Origin: Cynocephalus volans
Taxonomy: Eukaryota > Chordata > Mammalia > Dermoptera > Cynocephalidae
Assembly (NCBI RefSeq): GCF_027409185.1
Contig: NC_084469.1
Span: 102,177,835-102,241,834, forward strand
Reading direction: 5' to 3'
Length of the DNA: 64,000 bases
Part shown: positions 33,742-45,639 of the stretch, one piece after another
Layout: each line of letters starts with the position of its first letter
How positions within the stretch are numbered: position 1 is the first letter of the stretch
Notes under the pieces: generated by a model
Seen by the model: the letters and a program-made list of their open reading frames with translations, nothing else
Database searches by the model: none
What the model was told of the DNA's origin: nothing
Translations under genes and position numbers: made by a program

Positions 33742-34620
33742 CTATTTGCCCTTCATTTCGGAAGGATAGCCTTGCAGGGTAAGGATTCTTGGCTGGCAAT
33801 CTTTGTCTTTTAGTATTTTGAAAATATCATCCCATTCCTTTCTAGCTTTTAGGGTTTGTGATGAAAAGTCTGATGATAGCCTGATAGGGGCTCCCTTATA
33901 AGTGATTTGACGCTTCTCTCTTGCAGCTTTTAAGATTCTCTCTTTGTCTCTGAGTTTTGCCAGTTTGACTATGACATGTCTTGGAGAAGGCCTTTTTGGG
34001 TTGAATACGTTTGGAGATCGTTGAGCTTCCTGGATCTGAAGATCTGTGATTTTTCCTATACCTGGGAAGTTTTCTGCCACTATTTTGTTGAATATGTTTT
34101 CAATGGAATCTCCATTTTCCTCCCCTTCTGGAATACCCATGACTCGGATATTTGAGCGTTTAAGGTTGTCTGATATCTCTCTCAGATTTTCTTCAATATC
34201 TTTGATTCTTTTTTCTTTCTTTTTTTCTGCTTGTGTTATTTCAAACAGCCCATCTTCAAGTTCAGAGGTTCTCTCTTCAACTTCGACAAGCCTGCTGGTT
34301 AAACTCTCCGTTGTGTTTTTTATTTCGTTGAATAACTTCTTCAGTTCAGCAAGTTCTGCTACATTTTTTTTCAGGACATTGATTTCCTTGTATATTTCCT
34401 CTTTCAGATCCTGTATACTTTTCCTCATTTCATCATGATGTCTAGCTGAGTTTTCTTGTATCTCATTCAGTTTCCTTAGAATTATCACTCAAAATTCCTT
34501 GTCAGTCATTTCAAGGGCTTCTTGTTCTATAGGATCTAGAGTTTGAGATTTATTAACTTTTGGTGGTGTACTTTCTTGATTTTTTGTATTTCTGGTATCT
34601 TTTTTTTTTGATGTTTATTC
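33742..34620 (-). pseudogene. L1 ORF1, disrupted (copy M)
   Basis: Near-identical to copy P ORF1 but with CGA to TGA at 34,489-34,491, a typical CpG decay, and a single-base loss near 33,780 that alters the C-terminus after DCQPRIL. The coiled-coil and RRM regions between are preserved. Confidence 0.88.
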
Positions 34621-36178
34621 ATTGTGGCAGGGGGTTTCACAGTCCACCGGTTTGAGACTATTGACTAAGATGTTGCTGTGGTTGCCAATTTCGTATGGCT
34701 ACCTCGGTGACTGCTCAGTTGGCCTCTAGGGCCTTGTGGTTTTGGTTGCCTCGGGTCTTGGGACTCTCCGGGAAGCCACCTTTCTGGTCAGCTTGGACTC
34801 TGCTGGGCTGCTGGATCACGTACCACAGGGTGTGTGATCTCTGTTGAGCTTTCACTTCCCGTGCAGGTCTTCTCCCTGTTCCGTGTGCTCTGGCCCAGGC
34901 TGTTGGATCGTGCAGTGGCAACCCCACAAGGTGTGTGGTTTCTGTCGAGTCTCCGCCTCCCTGTCTGCACGTCTCCCCACTCTGTACGCACTGGGCTGGG
35001 CTGGGATGTGTCTTCTGCACCCCTCGTCTATCAGCTGGGCCTTCAAGACCCTGCTCAGCACCGCCTCGCCCAGGAAGTCTACCAGGTTTCTGGTAGGCAC
35101 AGATGACCGGTCGCTCTGGGTGCCTTTGTAGCACTGTGTAGATCTTTCTTGGGACTTATTCACCTTTGTATCCCCCCGGTATGGACTGAGTCTAGCGCCC
35201 GCCTGCAGCCAGCTCTCCAGCAGGTTCAAGCGGACTTGGGAACTCTCCTACTACACTGTTCCCAACCAGAAATTGGTTAGGCGTTTTTCCGAACTGGTGG
35301 CCGCAGAGATGGTATCTGCCTCCCAGTAACAGGAAGTTTACCAGGGGCCGGATTCCAGGGTGTGGGGAATGACAGTCAGCCCCGCCCGTACTTCCTTGCC
35401 CTCCCAACACTGGCTGGGGATGCCTCATGCCACCAGCCCCACCAGAGAACCACGGAGGGAGTGGGAGGGGAGGCCGGCCCGCAGGCCCCGGGAAGCCCCG
35501 TGCCAGGGCAAGCAAGTGGGAAGGCTCAGTGAAGAGCCGAGCCGAGCCGGGCCGGAGCTGCCAGCACCTGGGAAAATGGAGGCAGCCCCGGGGCGGTGAG
35601 TGAACCGGTGATGCAGGTGGAAGCCGGGTGAGCGTCAGCCCCCCGAGCAGGGCTGGGCCGGGGGTCTCTCACAGGTCTGTGCCAGGTCGGGCGCTCACTC
35701 TCTACCTCTGGTTTGTCGCCTTCCCTTTTCTCGGCCGCTGCCGCCTCGGGCTGTTCAGTCGGTCCCGTGGCGCGGCTCGGGCGTTCCCAGGAATTTTCTT
35801 TTATGCCGGCCTGAAACCTCGAATCCTGAATAGGGCAGCTGGCTGCCTTCAGCGCGGCCCCGGCCTCTGGGATGCTGTCTGCATCCACAGTAGCCCTGGC
35901 GCCATGTTCCCTGTTTAGAGACTCACTTTTGCAGCTAAGAAACAGTTCTTTTCCTGCTCCATACTTCAAAGCTGTTGCTTGTAAATGAGGCAGCCTCTCC
36001 TGCCAAGGGCAAAGTGGCGGTCACCCCGCACGACCTGCCACCAGCAGCGGTCCTCCCTTAAGAGATGGCAAGAGGAAGGTCCACAAGTTTCCCGGTTGCC
36101 TGAGGCCCAGTGGCCACCTTTTACACCTCAGCTACTCCGCGCCAACCGCCGCAGCCACCGCCATTTTGAAAAACCCTC
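34621..36178 (-). promoter_or_regulatory. L1 copy M 5' UTR
   Basis: GC-rich, starting (minus strand) 'gagggtttttcaaaatggcg'. The AAAATGGCGG YY1-type core sits at the same offset as in copy P. Confidence 0.7.
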
Positions 36179-36569
36179 TATATCTTTTTAAATAAATGTA
36201 TTTTGCCGTGTGCTGTGGGGTAGTGTATTCAATTTTCTCCCTGAGAAAATGAGCCAATTATTGTAGCAGCACTCATTAAGAAATCTTGACTTACTGATGT
36301 GAAATTACACCTTTGTTAAACAATATTCATACTTCCTGTATATTCCTATATTAGTTTCTAGATCCTTCTGTGCCAGTCAGATTTTATTCATGCCAATCTC
36401 AGTATCATACTCCTTTGATTCCAATAGTTTTATATCAAGTTTTAATATTTAGTAGTAAAAATATAATGGTAGCTATTGTTTGTTGCCTATTACTACTCTA
36501 CATGCTTCATAAACATCAAAATTTTTTTGGTCACAGTGATATTGGTACTATCGTGATTAATCTGTTTGC

Positions 36570-36664
36570 TTTTTTTTTTTTTTTGGTGGCTGGCCATTGA
36601 GGGGGGATCTGAACTTTGGTGTTATAATACCTCACTCTAACCAACTGAGGTAACCAGCCAGCCC
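36570..36664 (-). repeat. tRNA-Ile-derived SINE monomer
   Basis: T-run, 'ggtggctggccattgagggg' to 'gaggtaaccagccagccc'. Confidence 0.83.
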
Positions 36665-36671
36665 TCTTTTG

Positions 36672-37270
36672 TTTGCTTTTTGCAACACCTTTATTGAGGT
36701 ATAATTTGCATTCCATACAACTAATGCATTTTAAACTGTACAATTTAACTTTTTTTAGTATATTCATGTTGTTGTGCAACCATCACAATTTTGGAAACAT
36801 TTCCTCACTCAAGAATGCTTTCTGTCACAGTCCCCATTTCCTTCCTCCTTTAACCTTTAGGCAATAACTCATCTTTTTGTCTCTGTAGATTTGCCTTTTG
36901 TACAGATGTCATGTGAATAAAATTATACAATTTTTGTGAATAGATTATTTCACACTGCATGTTTTTCAAGGTTCATCTGTGTTTTAACATATATAATTCC
37001 ATTTTACTGCTGAATGTTAGCCCATTGTATGGATATACTACGTCTTATTTATCTATTCATCAGTTGATGGACATTCAGGTTGTTTCCACTTTGGAGGTAT
37101 TGTGAGTAAGGTTGATATGAAAATTCACCCCCATCTTTTTGTGTATACAGGTTTTTATTTCTTTTCATTATGTCCAAGGAGTGGAATTGCTGTGTAAATT
37201 ATTAAGTATATTTTTAACATTTTCAAGATCTCTGACAGTACTTCAAAAAGTTTGTGGAAACACAGAATTG
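36672..37270 (-). repeat. Old L1 3' end (minus), first part
   Basis: 'cacctttattgaggtataat', 'ttgttgtgcaaccatcacaa' and 'catcagttgatggacattca' are the reverse complement of old L1 3' sequence. The element resumes near 39,195 after several insertions. Confidence 0.8.
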
Positions 37271-37287
37271 AAAGATAAAACACTACC

Positions 37288-38723
37288 AGCTTCCTGTAAA
37301 GATGGCAGAATAGATGGTCTGCAGCGTCACTATACCACAAATCAACCAATTTACAACTATTAAAAAGCAAAAACAGCCAAGCTGGGGCCACTAGAGCTCA
37401 GGGGAAAAGGAGGAGAGATCTATGGAGTGCATGAAGGTGGGAGAAGCCACAATGAGAGAAAGGAACGACCACTCCAACTGTTTCAAGCGCCGGCCGCTTC
37501 AAGGCTGGAGCTGGTGAGTGCACAGAGCAGGAGCTGGCAAAAGCTGCAGCTGTGCCTTTCGGATGAAGTTGCTTGGAGGCTGGAAGGGAGAAGAGGGCCT
37601 TGGTGGCCCCCAGATCAGCAGGACTACTAACAGGGTTCCCATGGACCCACACAGGAGAGAGGAACCACAACAACTGAAAAAAAGGAGCCACTCAGTGGCC
37701 AGTGAGTCACAAGGGACTGGTGCACAACCTGTCCCATGGGAAGTGTTTGGAGTATGAGCAGTGGGGGAGACAGGCTCACCGGGAGAACAAGTGGAGCACA
37801 GCAAGGACAGATGATCTGCCCCCCAATCAGTTCAGGACCCCTCAGTGGAGACTGGTCAGAGGGTGCAGTTTGCTAAAAAGATTCAGGCCCAGACCAGAGT
37901 TTCTATACAACCCAGGTGTACCAGATCTCACATGTCCAGAAGTATCTACAAAGTCAACCATTAAAACCTGAGCTGCACAAAAAGCCTTCCCCAGGAAATC
38001 AGCAGCATATCAACAATTTAGCTCAACCATGGAGCTCAAGTAATGGTTCCCAAAAGAAGTTCCCCCATTTTAGAAGTAAGCAAAGGACAACAGATTAGTT
38101 CCAGTGCAGAGTTTAAGTGTCAGGAACAGCAAATAATCCAACACAGAACTGAAAGAGAAAATACCCACAGACCAGAGACAAAGTTTGATATTAACTAGTA
38201 AAGGTCTCACATCACCAAAGAACACCTTTAAAACCTTGAAGGACCAGAAGTCCCCTGGGCTTCCAGACCACTGACGGGGGAGGGCTGGGGGCCTCAGCCA
38301 TGCCCCCCTGACACCCACGATCAGCCCAGCAATGACCACCAACCCACCACAGGAAGTACCCTGGGCTCTCCCAAGCTAGTGCGGTGGGGGGCCTCGGGCC
38401 TCACCATGCCCCAGCAACACTCACAACCAGCCCAGGAATGACCACTGAGCTGCCGCTGCAGCAAGCACCCTGGGCTCCTGGCAGTGGGCAGTGAGGGCTT
38501 CAGCCACACACCCCTGACATCAGCACCCAGCCCAGCAATGACCAAGCCAGCACTGCAAGCCCTCTGTTCTCCCCTGCAGGAATGAGGGGGTGCCACAGGC
38601 CTCAACCCTGCCCCTCCTCCTTCCTCCTTTTCCCACTGTTTCCTTTCCCTTCCCCCTCCCCCTCAACTGCTCCACAACATCATAGAATGTAAAAATATAA
38701 TATTAATAAAAATAAGTAAATAA
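37288..38723 (+). mobile_element. Composite non-autonomous retroposon with GC-rich tandem core
   Basis: A 1.44-kb insertion bounded by a 17-bp direct repeat with one mismatch (37,271-37,287 and 38,724-38,740; aaagataaaacactacc). Parts in order: an L1-5'-UTR-like start ('cttcctgtaaagatggcag'), about 900 bp of mixed sequence with no long conserved frame, a GC-rich tandem array with units starting near 38,311, 38,417 and 38,517, a pyrimidine-rich block, and an AT-rich tail ('tgtaaaaatataatatta'). A 5'-truncated relative lies at 59,969-60,429. The architecture is analogous to SVA-type composites. No coding capacity is recognised, so it would need L1 machinery. Confidence 0.78.
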
Positions 38724-38807
38724 AAAGATAATACACTACCCAACACCACATGCCAAAATACATTTATTTAAAAGATATAAATTTTTTTAAAAAGTAGAGT
38801 TAGAAGA

Positions 38808-38974
38808 CTTTTTTTTTAAAGGATGACCAGTAAGGGGATCTTAACCCTTGACTTGGTGTTGTCAGCACCATGCTCTCCCACGTGAGCTAACCTGCCACCC
38901 CTATATAGGGATTCAAACCCATGGCCTTGGTGTTATCAGCACCACGCTCTCCCAAGTGAGCCATGGGCTGGCCT
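38808..38974 (-). repeat. tRNA-derived SINE dimer
   Basis: 'ggatgaccagtaaggggatc' and 'tatatagggattcaaaccc' units, ending 'gagccatgggctggcc'. Confidence 0.85.
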
Positions 38975-39073
38975 AGAAGAGACTTAAAGAAAAGTTGGAA
39001 ACCCAAAAATTATTTTTTAAAAAACAAATTGTGATGGCTATGTAAAACTCAAATAGTTTTTACATCAAAACTT

Positions 39074-39180
39074 GGGCTGGCTGGTTAGCTCAGCTGGTTA
39101 GTACATGGTGTTGAAGATACCAAAGTCAAGGATTTGGATCCCCATACTGGCCAGCTGCCAAAAAAAAAAAAAAAAAAAAG
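39074..39180 (+). repeat. tRNA-Ile-derived SINE monomer
   Basis: 'gggctggctggttagctcag' to 'actggccagctgcc' and a long A-run. Confidence 0.87.
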
Positions 39181-39194
39181 TAATATAAGTCTTT

Positions 39195-40035
39195 CCACAA
39201 ACTTATTGAAGAACCCTGGTTCCATACTGTTTTCCAAAAGGGCTGCATCGTTTTACATTCTCACCAGAAAGTGGTGTATGAGGGTTCCAGTATCTTCTCA
39301 TCCTTGCTAACACTTGTTGTCTTTTTCATCTTAGATACCCTAATGGTGTGAAACGATGTTATGATTTTCATTTGTATTCCTCTAATGATTAGTGATATTG
39401 AGTATCTTTTCATGTGCTTGTTGGCATCTGTATGTATTCTTCTGAGAAATGGCTGTTCAATTTTGTCCCTTTCAAAATTGGATTGTAACACCGAGGTCAA
39501 CGGTTTGGATACCTGTACTAGCCAGCCACCAAAAAAAAAAAAAAATTTGTCTTTTTATCTTTATAGAGTTTTCAGTGTTTTTCATATATTCTGTATGTAA
39601 ATTTCATCACGAATATGATTTGCTGATAATTTATCCATTCTTTGGGTTTACTTTGACTCTTGATGTACAAAAGTATTGAAGTTCATGAGTGTCCTTTGAA
39701 GTACAAATGTTTTTAATTTTTATGAAGTCCCATTTATGTATTTTTTTCCTTTGACTGCATGTTGCTTTTGGTATCACACCTGAGAAACCATGGAAAATTT
39801 AATATTATGAAGTATTTCCCCTATGTTTTCTTGTAGAAGTTTTATAATTTCGGGTCTTATGTTTTGATCTATTTTGAGTGAAATTTTGTATGTTATGTAA
39901 AGTAATGATCTAACGTCATTTTTTTGTATGTGGATATTCACTTGTCCCAACATCATTAGTTGAAAACATTTTTTTTCCTGGACTCTCAATTCTATTCCCT
40001 GAATCTATATATCTATTGCTATCTTAAATAAACAG
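39195..40035 (-). repeat. Old L1 3' region (minus), second part
   Basis: 'tccatactgttttccaaaag', 'acattctcaccagaaagtgg' and 'tttgactgcatgttgctttt' are antisense L1 ORF2/3' text with many lesions, continuing the element at 36,672-37,270. Confidence 0.8.
39483..39545 (+). repeat. 5'-truncated SINE monomer
   Basis: Only the B-box half remains ('gtaacaccgaggtcaacggt' to 'agccagccacc') plus an A-run; lies within the old L1. Confidence 0.75.
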
Positions 40036-40398
40036 TGAAGGATCTCCATAAGAAAATGTTTGAGAATAAGGCACTGCAGGGGGAATATGCATGTGATAGT
40101 AAACTGTGGGTATTCTAGGAGGTAAAGGAAGAGTTTTAAAGGAAAAATTATGGAGTGTTACGTAATTGTTTTGGGATAATTCTTCTTGGCTATAAGAATC
40201 AATAAGAAGAGTAACACCAGAGAGGTTGGACAGACAGTTGCAGGGCAGATGTCCTTCCAGAAGTATTTTTGATTAAGGTTGTGATGGCCTCTGTACAAGG
40301 TTGTGGCTTTGCAGAGTGCTTCATGATAATTCTTTTTATCATACATGCATGAGAACTTCCCCTTTCATGGTCTTTCCCTGTCTCTATTTGTCAGGGTT

Positions 40399-40573
40399 TT
40401 TTATTTATTTATTTATTTTTTGTGACCGGTAAGGGGAACGCAACCCTTGGCTTGGAGTCACCCACACCGTGCTCAGCCAGTGAGTGCACTGGCCATCCCT
40501 ACATAGGATCCGAACCCGCGGCCTCGGCGTTCCCAGGGCCGCACTCTCCCAAGTGAGCCACAGGTTCGGCCCC
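40399..40573 (-). repeat. tRNA-derived SINE dimer with (TTTA)n tail
   Basis: (TTTA)n, then 'tgtgaccggtaaggggaacg' and 'cataggatccgaacccgcgg', ending 'gagccacaggttcggcccc'. Confidence 0.87.
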
Positions 40574-41544
40574 TATATCAAAATTTTCTATTCTGTCCCA
40601 TGGTAAAAATCTTGAATCAGAATATGTCACTCCTCCAATTGTAGTCTTTCTTTCAAAGTTATTTTGCTTACTCTACATATTTTACCTTATAAATTTTAGA
40701 ATCAGCCGATCTATATCTACAAAAACTATGCTGTTATCATTGGAATGCTTTTAACTTATAAATCAATTTGGGGAGAATTAATATCTAAAGCAGGCTAAAT
40801 TTTCCAAACTTTAGCTTAATTAAAGCTATACTTATTTTTTAAAAGCCTCTCTATTCTCCTGTTAGATTTTTGCTTCTCCCCATGGGATCTTTTCAGACGA
40901 CTGAACTTTTTTCCCCCCCTTGGCCCTATTTGTTAATGGGCTTTGCTCTTATCTCAGTAATTGTTTAAGGAACAGAAACAAAGTTGAAAAAGTCACCCAC
41001 CTAACTAGATTAGTCTCCAAAAATAGTACAGAATTTCTAGTATTCAACTGGTAATTTTGAACAGACTTCTAAATTCTCTGTGAACTTCTTGTAAAATCCT
41101 TCAGTGAATTCTTATAATTTTATGTTGCCTGGACATCTGTTTTTTTAAATCCTCCTTTGTATCTCATTTAATTGACATGCCTACATCTAATTCTGCCCAC
41201 ACCAGTGCTCTCCTAGAGAACTGGCTGACTGGATAAACCTGTTAGGCCAGAACTAGAGTTTATAGCCACTTTCCAGAGAGAATCCTGAAGACCAATTTAG
41301 AAAACAATGCAGCAAATCCCATTTTAGCAGTAATGTATATTTTTGTCCACCCAGATGAGCTTTGGAAACATTCAGACCTAACAGGCAATATGCCTGAAGC
41401 TCTTTTTTTTTAAAGAACTCACATTCCTTCTCTATGCCTTGAGATATAATTTTATGCCTTGTTTCACCTATGAGTCATCCCTTTGGAAGTACAAATTTAG
41501 GGCTTCCTAGCTAGCAAGTGCTTAGGGCGATGGAACAGGTCATT
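40574..41544. other. No recognisable gene
   Basis: AT-rich, with stops in all frames. No repeat family was recognised. Confidence 0.4.
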
Positions 41545-41560
41545 AAAGACTGATAATCTG

Positions 41561-43804
41561 TTTGATATACAGGATCATGTCATCTGCAAACAGGGACAGT
41601 TTGACTTCATCTTTTCCAATATGGATGCCCTTTATTTCATTCTCTTCTGATTGTTCTGGCTAGTACTTACAACAGTATTTTGGACAGGAGTGGTGAGAGT
41701 AGGCATCCTTGTCTAGTTCCTGTTCTTAAGGGAAAAGCCTTTGGCTTTTCCCTGTTTAGGATGATATTGGCAGTGGGCTTATCATATATGGCTTTAATTA
41801 TGTTGAGATACTTTCTATCTATACCTAACTTGTAGAGAGTCTTTATCAAGAATGAATGTTGAATTTTGTCAAATGCTTTTTCAGCGTCTATAGAGATGAT
41901 CATATGGCCTAAAGCCTCTACAAAAAAAAACTCTCAGGGTTGACAAATGATTTCAGCAAAGTTGCAGGATACAAAATCAACACACAAAAATCAGTAGCAT
42001 TTCTATACTCCAACAGTGAACATGCAGAAAAAGAAATCAAGAAAGCTAGCCCATTTACAATAGCCTCCAAAAAAATAAAATACTTAGGAATAAAGTTAAC
42101 CAAGGTAGTGAAAAATCTCTATAATGAGAACTACAAATCACTGTTGAGAGAAATTAAAGAGGACACAAGAAGATGGAAAGATATCCCATGCTCTTGGATT
42201 GAAGAATTAACATTGTGAAAATGTGCATACTACCCAAAGTGATATACAAATTCAATGTAATCCCCATCAAAATTCCAATGACATTTTTCTCTGAATTGGA
42301 ATAAACTATCCTAACATTTATATGGAATAACAAAAGAACATGAATAGCCAAAGCAATTCTGAGCAAAAAAACTAAAGCTGGAGGCATAACACTACCTGAC
42401 TTTAAACTATACTACAAAGCTATAATAACTAAAACAGCATGGTACTGACACAAAAACAGATGCACGGATCAATGGAATAGAATAGAGAATCCAGAAATCA
42501 ACCCACACACCTACAGCCATCTGATCTTTGACAAAGGCACCAAGTCTGCATATTGGGGAAGAGACTGCCTCTTCAGCAAATGGTGCTGGGAAAACTGGAT
42601 ATCCATATGCAGTAGAATGAAAATAGATCCATACCTCTTACCACATATGAAAATCAACTCAAAATGGATTAACGAATTAAATATACACCTGTAGCAATAA
42701 AACTCCTTAAAGAAAACATTGGTGAAACACTCCAGGAAGTAGGATTGGGCACAGACTTCATGAATATGACCCCAAAAGCACAGACAACCAAAGGAAAAAT
42801 AAACAAATGGGATTATATCAAACTAAAAAGCTTCTGCACAGCAAAAGAAACAATTAAGAGAGTTAAAAGACAGCCAACAGTGTGGGAGAAAATATTTGCA
42901 AAATATACATCAGACCAAGGATTAATATCCAGAATATACAAGGAACTCAAACAACGTTACAGCAAAAAACAAGTAACCCAATTAAAAAATGGGTAAAGGA
43001 GCTGAATATTCATTTCTCAAAGGAAGATATATGAATGGCCAAAAGACACATGAAAAAATGCTTAACATCACTCAGCATTTGGGAAATGCAGATCAAAACC
43101 ACTCTGAGATACCATCTCACTCCAGTTAGGATGGCTAATATTCAAAAGATTGAGAATGATAAATGCTGGTGAGGTTGTGGAGAAAAAGGAACCCTCCTTC
43201 ACTGTCGGTGGGACTGCAAAATGGTGCAGCCTTTATGGAAAATGGTTTGGATGTTCCTCAAACAATTACTGATAGATCTACCATATGACCCAGCTATTCC
43301 ACTGCTGGGAATATACCCAGAGGAATAGAAATCATCATGTTGAAGGGATACCTGTACTCCAGTGTTTACTGTAGCACTATTTACAATAGTCAAGAGTTGG
43401 AACCAGCCCAGATGTCCATCATCAGATCAGTGGATATGGAAACTGTTGTATATCTACACAATGGAATACTATTCTGCTATAAAAAGAATGAAATCCTACC
43501 ATTCACAGCAACATGGATAGACTTAGAAAAATTATATTAAGTGAAATACGTCAGGCACAGAAAGAGAAATACCACATGTTCTCACTTATTTGTGGGAGCT
43601 AAAAATAAATAAATAAATAAATACACAAACAAATGGAGGGGTGGGGAAGAAGACACAACAATCACCATTCCTTGAACTTGTTAAGACAAGCAAACAGATA
43701 TGATGTCAATGGAGTGGGGAGAGGGGGAGGGGAGGGCGGATTCAGTAAAGGGACACGAAAATCAACTACATTGTATATTGATAAAATTAAATTAAAATTT
43801 TTAA
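41561..43804. mobile_element. 5'-inverted (twin-primed) truncated L1
   Basis: A 16-bp direct repeat aaagactgataatctg at 41,545-41,560 and 43,805-43,820 bounds the insertion. Bases 41,561 to about 41,906 are antisense RT sequence running to 'tcatctctatagacgctgaa' on the minus strand. From about 41,907 the sequence turns to sense and continues just where the inverted piece ends in element coordinates (after the FADD region, at 'cctaaagcctctac'), through the C-terminus, 3' UTR and tail. This is the classic twin-priming product. Frames are broken. Confidence 0.92.
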
Positions 43805-43820
43805 AAAGACTGATAATCTG

Positions 43821-44545
43821 ATAGATAAAGAAAAACTCTTTAAGAACAAGTGAAAAGTCTTCATGAAATCTATAGGATCGTTATTTGTTTCTGTTTTCAT
43901 GTGTACACTTATATGTGTGTATGGTATGTTGTGTCTACATGTGTATGTCTATACTTATGTTTGTATATTGTTTACATGGTACCAAATTGATTTATAAATA
44001 ATGCACACTCATAGATTAAATAATTAAGTTCAAATACTTTTCGAGTTCATTTTTAAGTTCATGTGACTTTAATAATCTTTGGTAAACAAAACTAGTTTTA
44101 AAATTGTGGTGAAATTAAATAGAAATGTTTTCCAAATTTAATTTAAACATCTTTGTCTAGGTCCATTGGTCAGACAAACTTATGCTGGCTCTGCTAAATG
44201 TTTTAAGATCATAAGATTGATGACTTTGTTATATTTTTGATACTGACTTGATTTATTTCTAAGGTAAAGCTGTGAGTCTGGCTGCTAGGACATGCTGGAA
44301 AAGGTCATATCCTCCAGGCATTATTTTTGTAGCTTTGCCCTCTGTCCTGGACTGTGCCACCCTGGATGCCATGTGAGGATTTCGGACCCAGGATGGCTAA
44401 GGGGTAAAATATTGGAGAGGGTATCTATGTCCAGTATTTCAAAGGCCTTGGTTAAAAGGAGACTTAAAAAAGAAAAAATAATATAAACAATATTCTGGCA
44501 TAACAGATTAAGGCCTTCAAAGTCACCACAATGTTCTTTTTGTTG
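43821..44545. other. AT-rich, no recognisable gene
   Basis: Stop-rich. The 64-codon frame at 44,292-44,486 has no recognised similarity. Confidence 0.4.
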
Positions 44546-44547
44546 TT

Positions 44548-44640
44548 CTTGTTTTTGGCCACTGGCTGGTACTGGGATCTGAACCCTGGACCTTTGTGGT
44601 ATAAGATGGTCTAACCAACTGAGATAATGGGCCAGACCTC
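44548..44640 (-). repeat. tRNA-Ile-derived SINE monomer
   Basis: 'ggccactggctggtactggg' to 'gagataatgggccagacc'. Diverged. Confidence 0.78.
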
Positions 44641-45635
44641 TGATGCTCTTTTAAACTCCATTTTCCTTAGTGGACCTGATGAGGATCTAGTCACTTTGGT
44701 TATATGATATCAAAATAATTGGGCAACTAACTAGATCTTACTAATTTGGCTGATTAGCTCTAAAACTCTCCAGAAGAAGGAAAAACAAGCCCTCTAAAGT
44801 CATGAGCTTATAGCTTCAGCAGCTAACTAATCAAACCAGAGAAGACAAACTGCTCTAAGCAAACAAAGAAGAGTCTGCTTTTACTATAAGAAACCAGACT
44901 GTCTTTAAAAATTATAAATAATTTAAATGGCTAGCTTTGTTTTCCAAAAGGCAGTTCAAATGCACCCATTTAAAATGAGTAAATTAGGTAAATGTAATTA
45001 GGATAAATATTTATACATAAATTTATAGCTTCAAAAATCTTTTCAATAATTTAAAATCTTAAAGTTATTTTATGTTAAATAGGTAATCAAGATATGAGTC
45101 ATTTCTAAGTTAGTTAAATCCTAAAACATTAAGTATTAAACATAACTTTGTTTATATACTTTGATATCTTATTTATATGGTATAAAAAAGCTAAATACAT
45201 TTAGATCTGTTGACAAAAAAATTTTAAGGAAACATCTTTCCAGTGATTATAAAATGGTTTTTCATCTACAGATACTGCTATAAGACAGTTTAAAATTACT
45301 TGCTTCACTGAAAATTAGGAATAGTAAAAGTTAATATTGTAATTAATATATGTAATTAAGACTACTGGATATAAAATAAACAATTCTGTACACAAAATTT
45401 AGAAAGAAAGTAGGTTGTGTTTTTTGGTAAAGAAGGTTGTAAAAAGGTATGAGAATGTGTGGGTTTTTTGTTAATAAAAAGGTAATTTTGTCTAAGCTTG
45501 AAGAGTAAGGGTTGTTTCAAAATTAAGAGGAATGTCATAGATAAAACTGAATGGATATGGAAAGTTGTGGGAAAAAAGTTGAGAAACATTTTTTAGAAGT
45601 TAAAAAAAATGCAAATGAGAAAGAAAGAAACTATA
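44641..45635. other. Very AT-rich stretch, nothing recognised
   Basis: Long A/T tracts with no open frame of note. Confidence 0.4.
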
Positions 45636-45639
45636 TTTT

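Larger units (their letters stand above)
29429..36178 (-). mobile_element. Young full-length L1 (copy M), inverted relative to copy P
   Basis: Same subfamily and structure as copy P. An 11-bp target duplication tatatcttttt flanks it at 29,418-29,428 and 36,179-36,189. The reading frames have several lesions: TGA in ORF1 (34,489-34,491), an ORF1 frameshift near 33,780, TAA in ORF2 (32,308-32,310), the same TAG as copy P, an altered RT motif, and frameshifts after about 30,871. It lies in the sense direction of locus 1, inside its presumed long first intron. Confidence 0.93.

Noticed and set aside
37398-37804. Overlapping ORFs around 37.4-38.6 kb
   Set aside because: They lie in the GC-rich composite retroposon, overlap on both strands and show no conserved domain.
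38311-38560. CRISPR-like array
   Set aside because: Units are contiguous ~100-bp tandem repeats without spacers, inside a eukaryotic retroposon.
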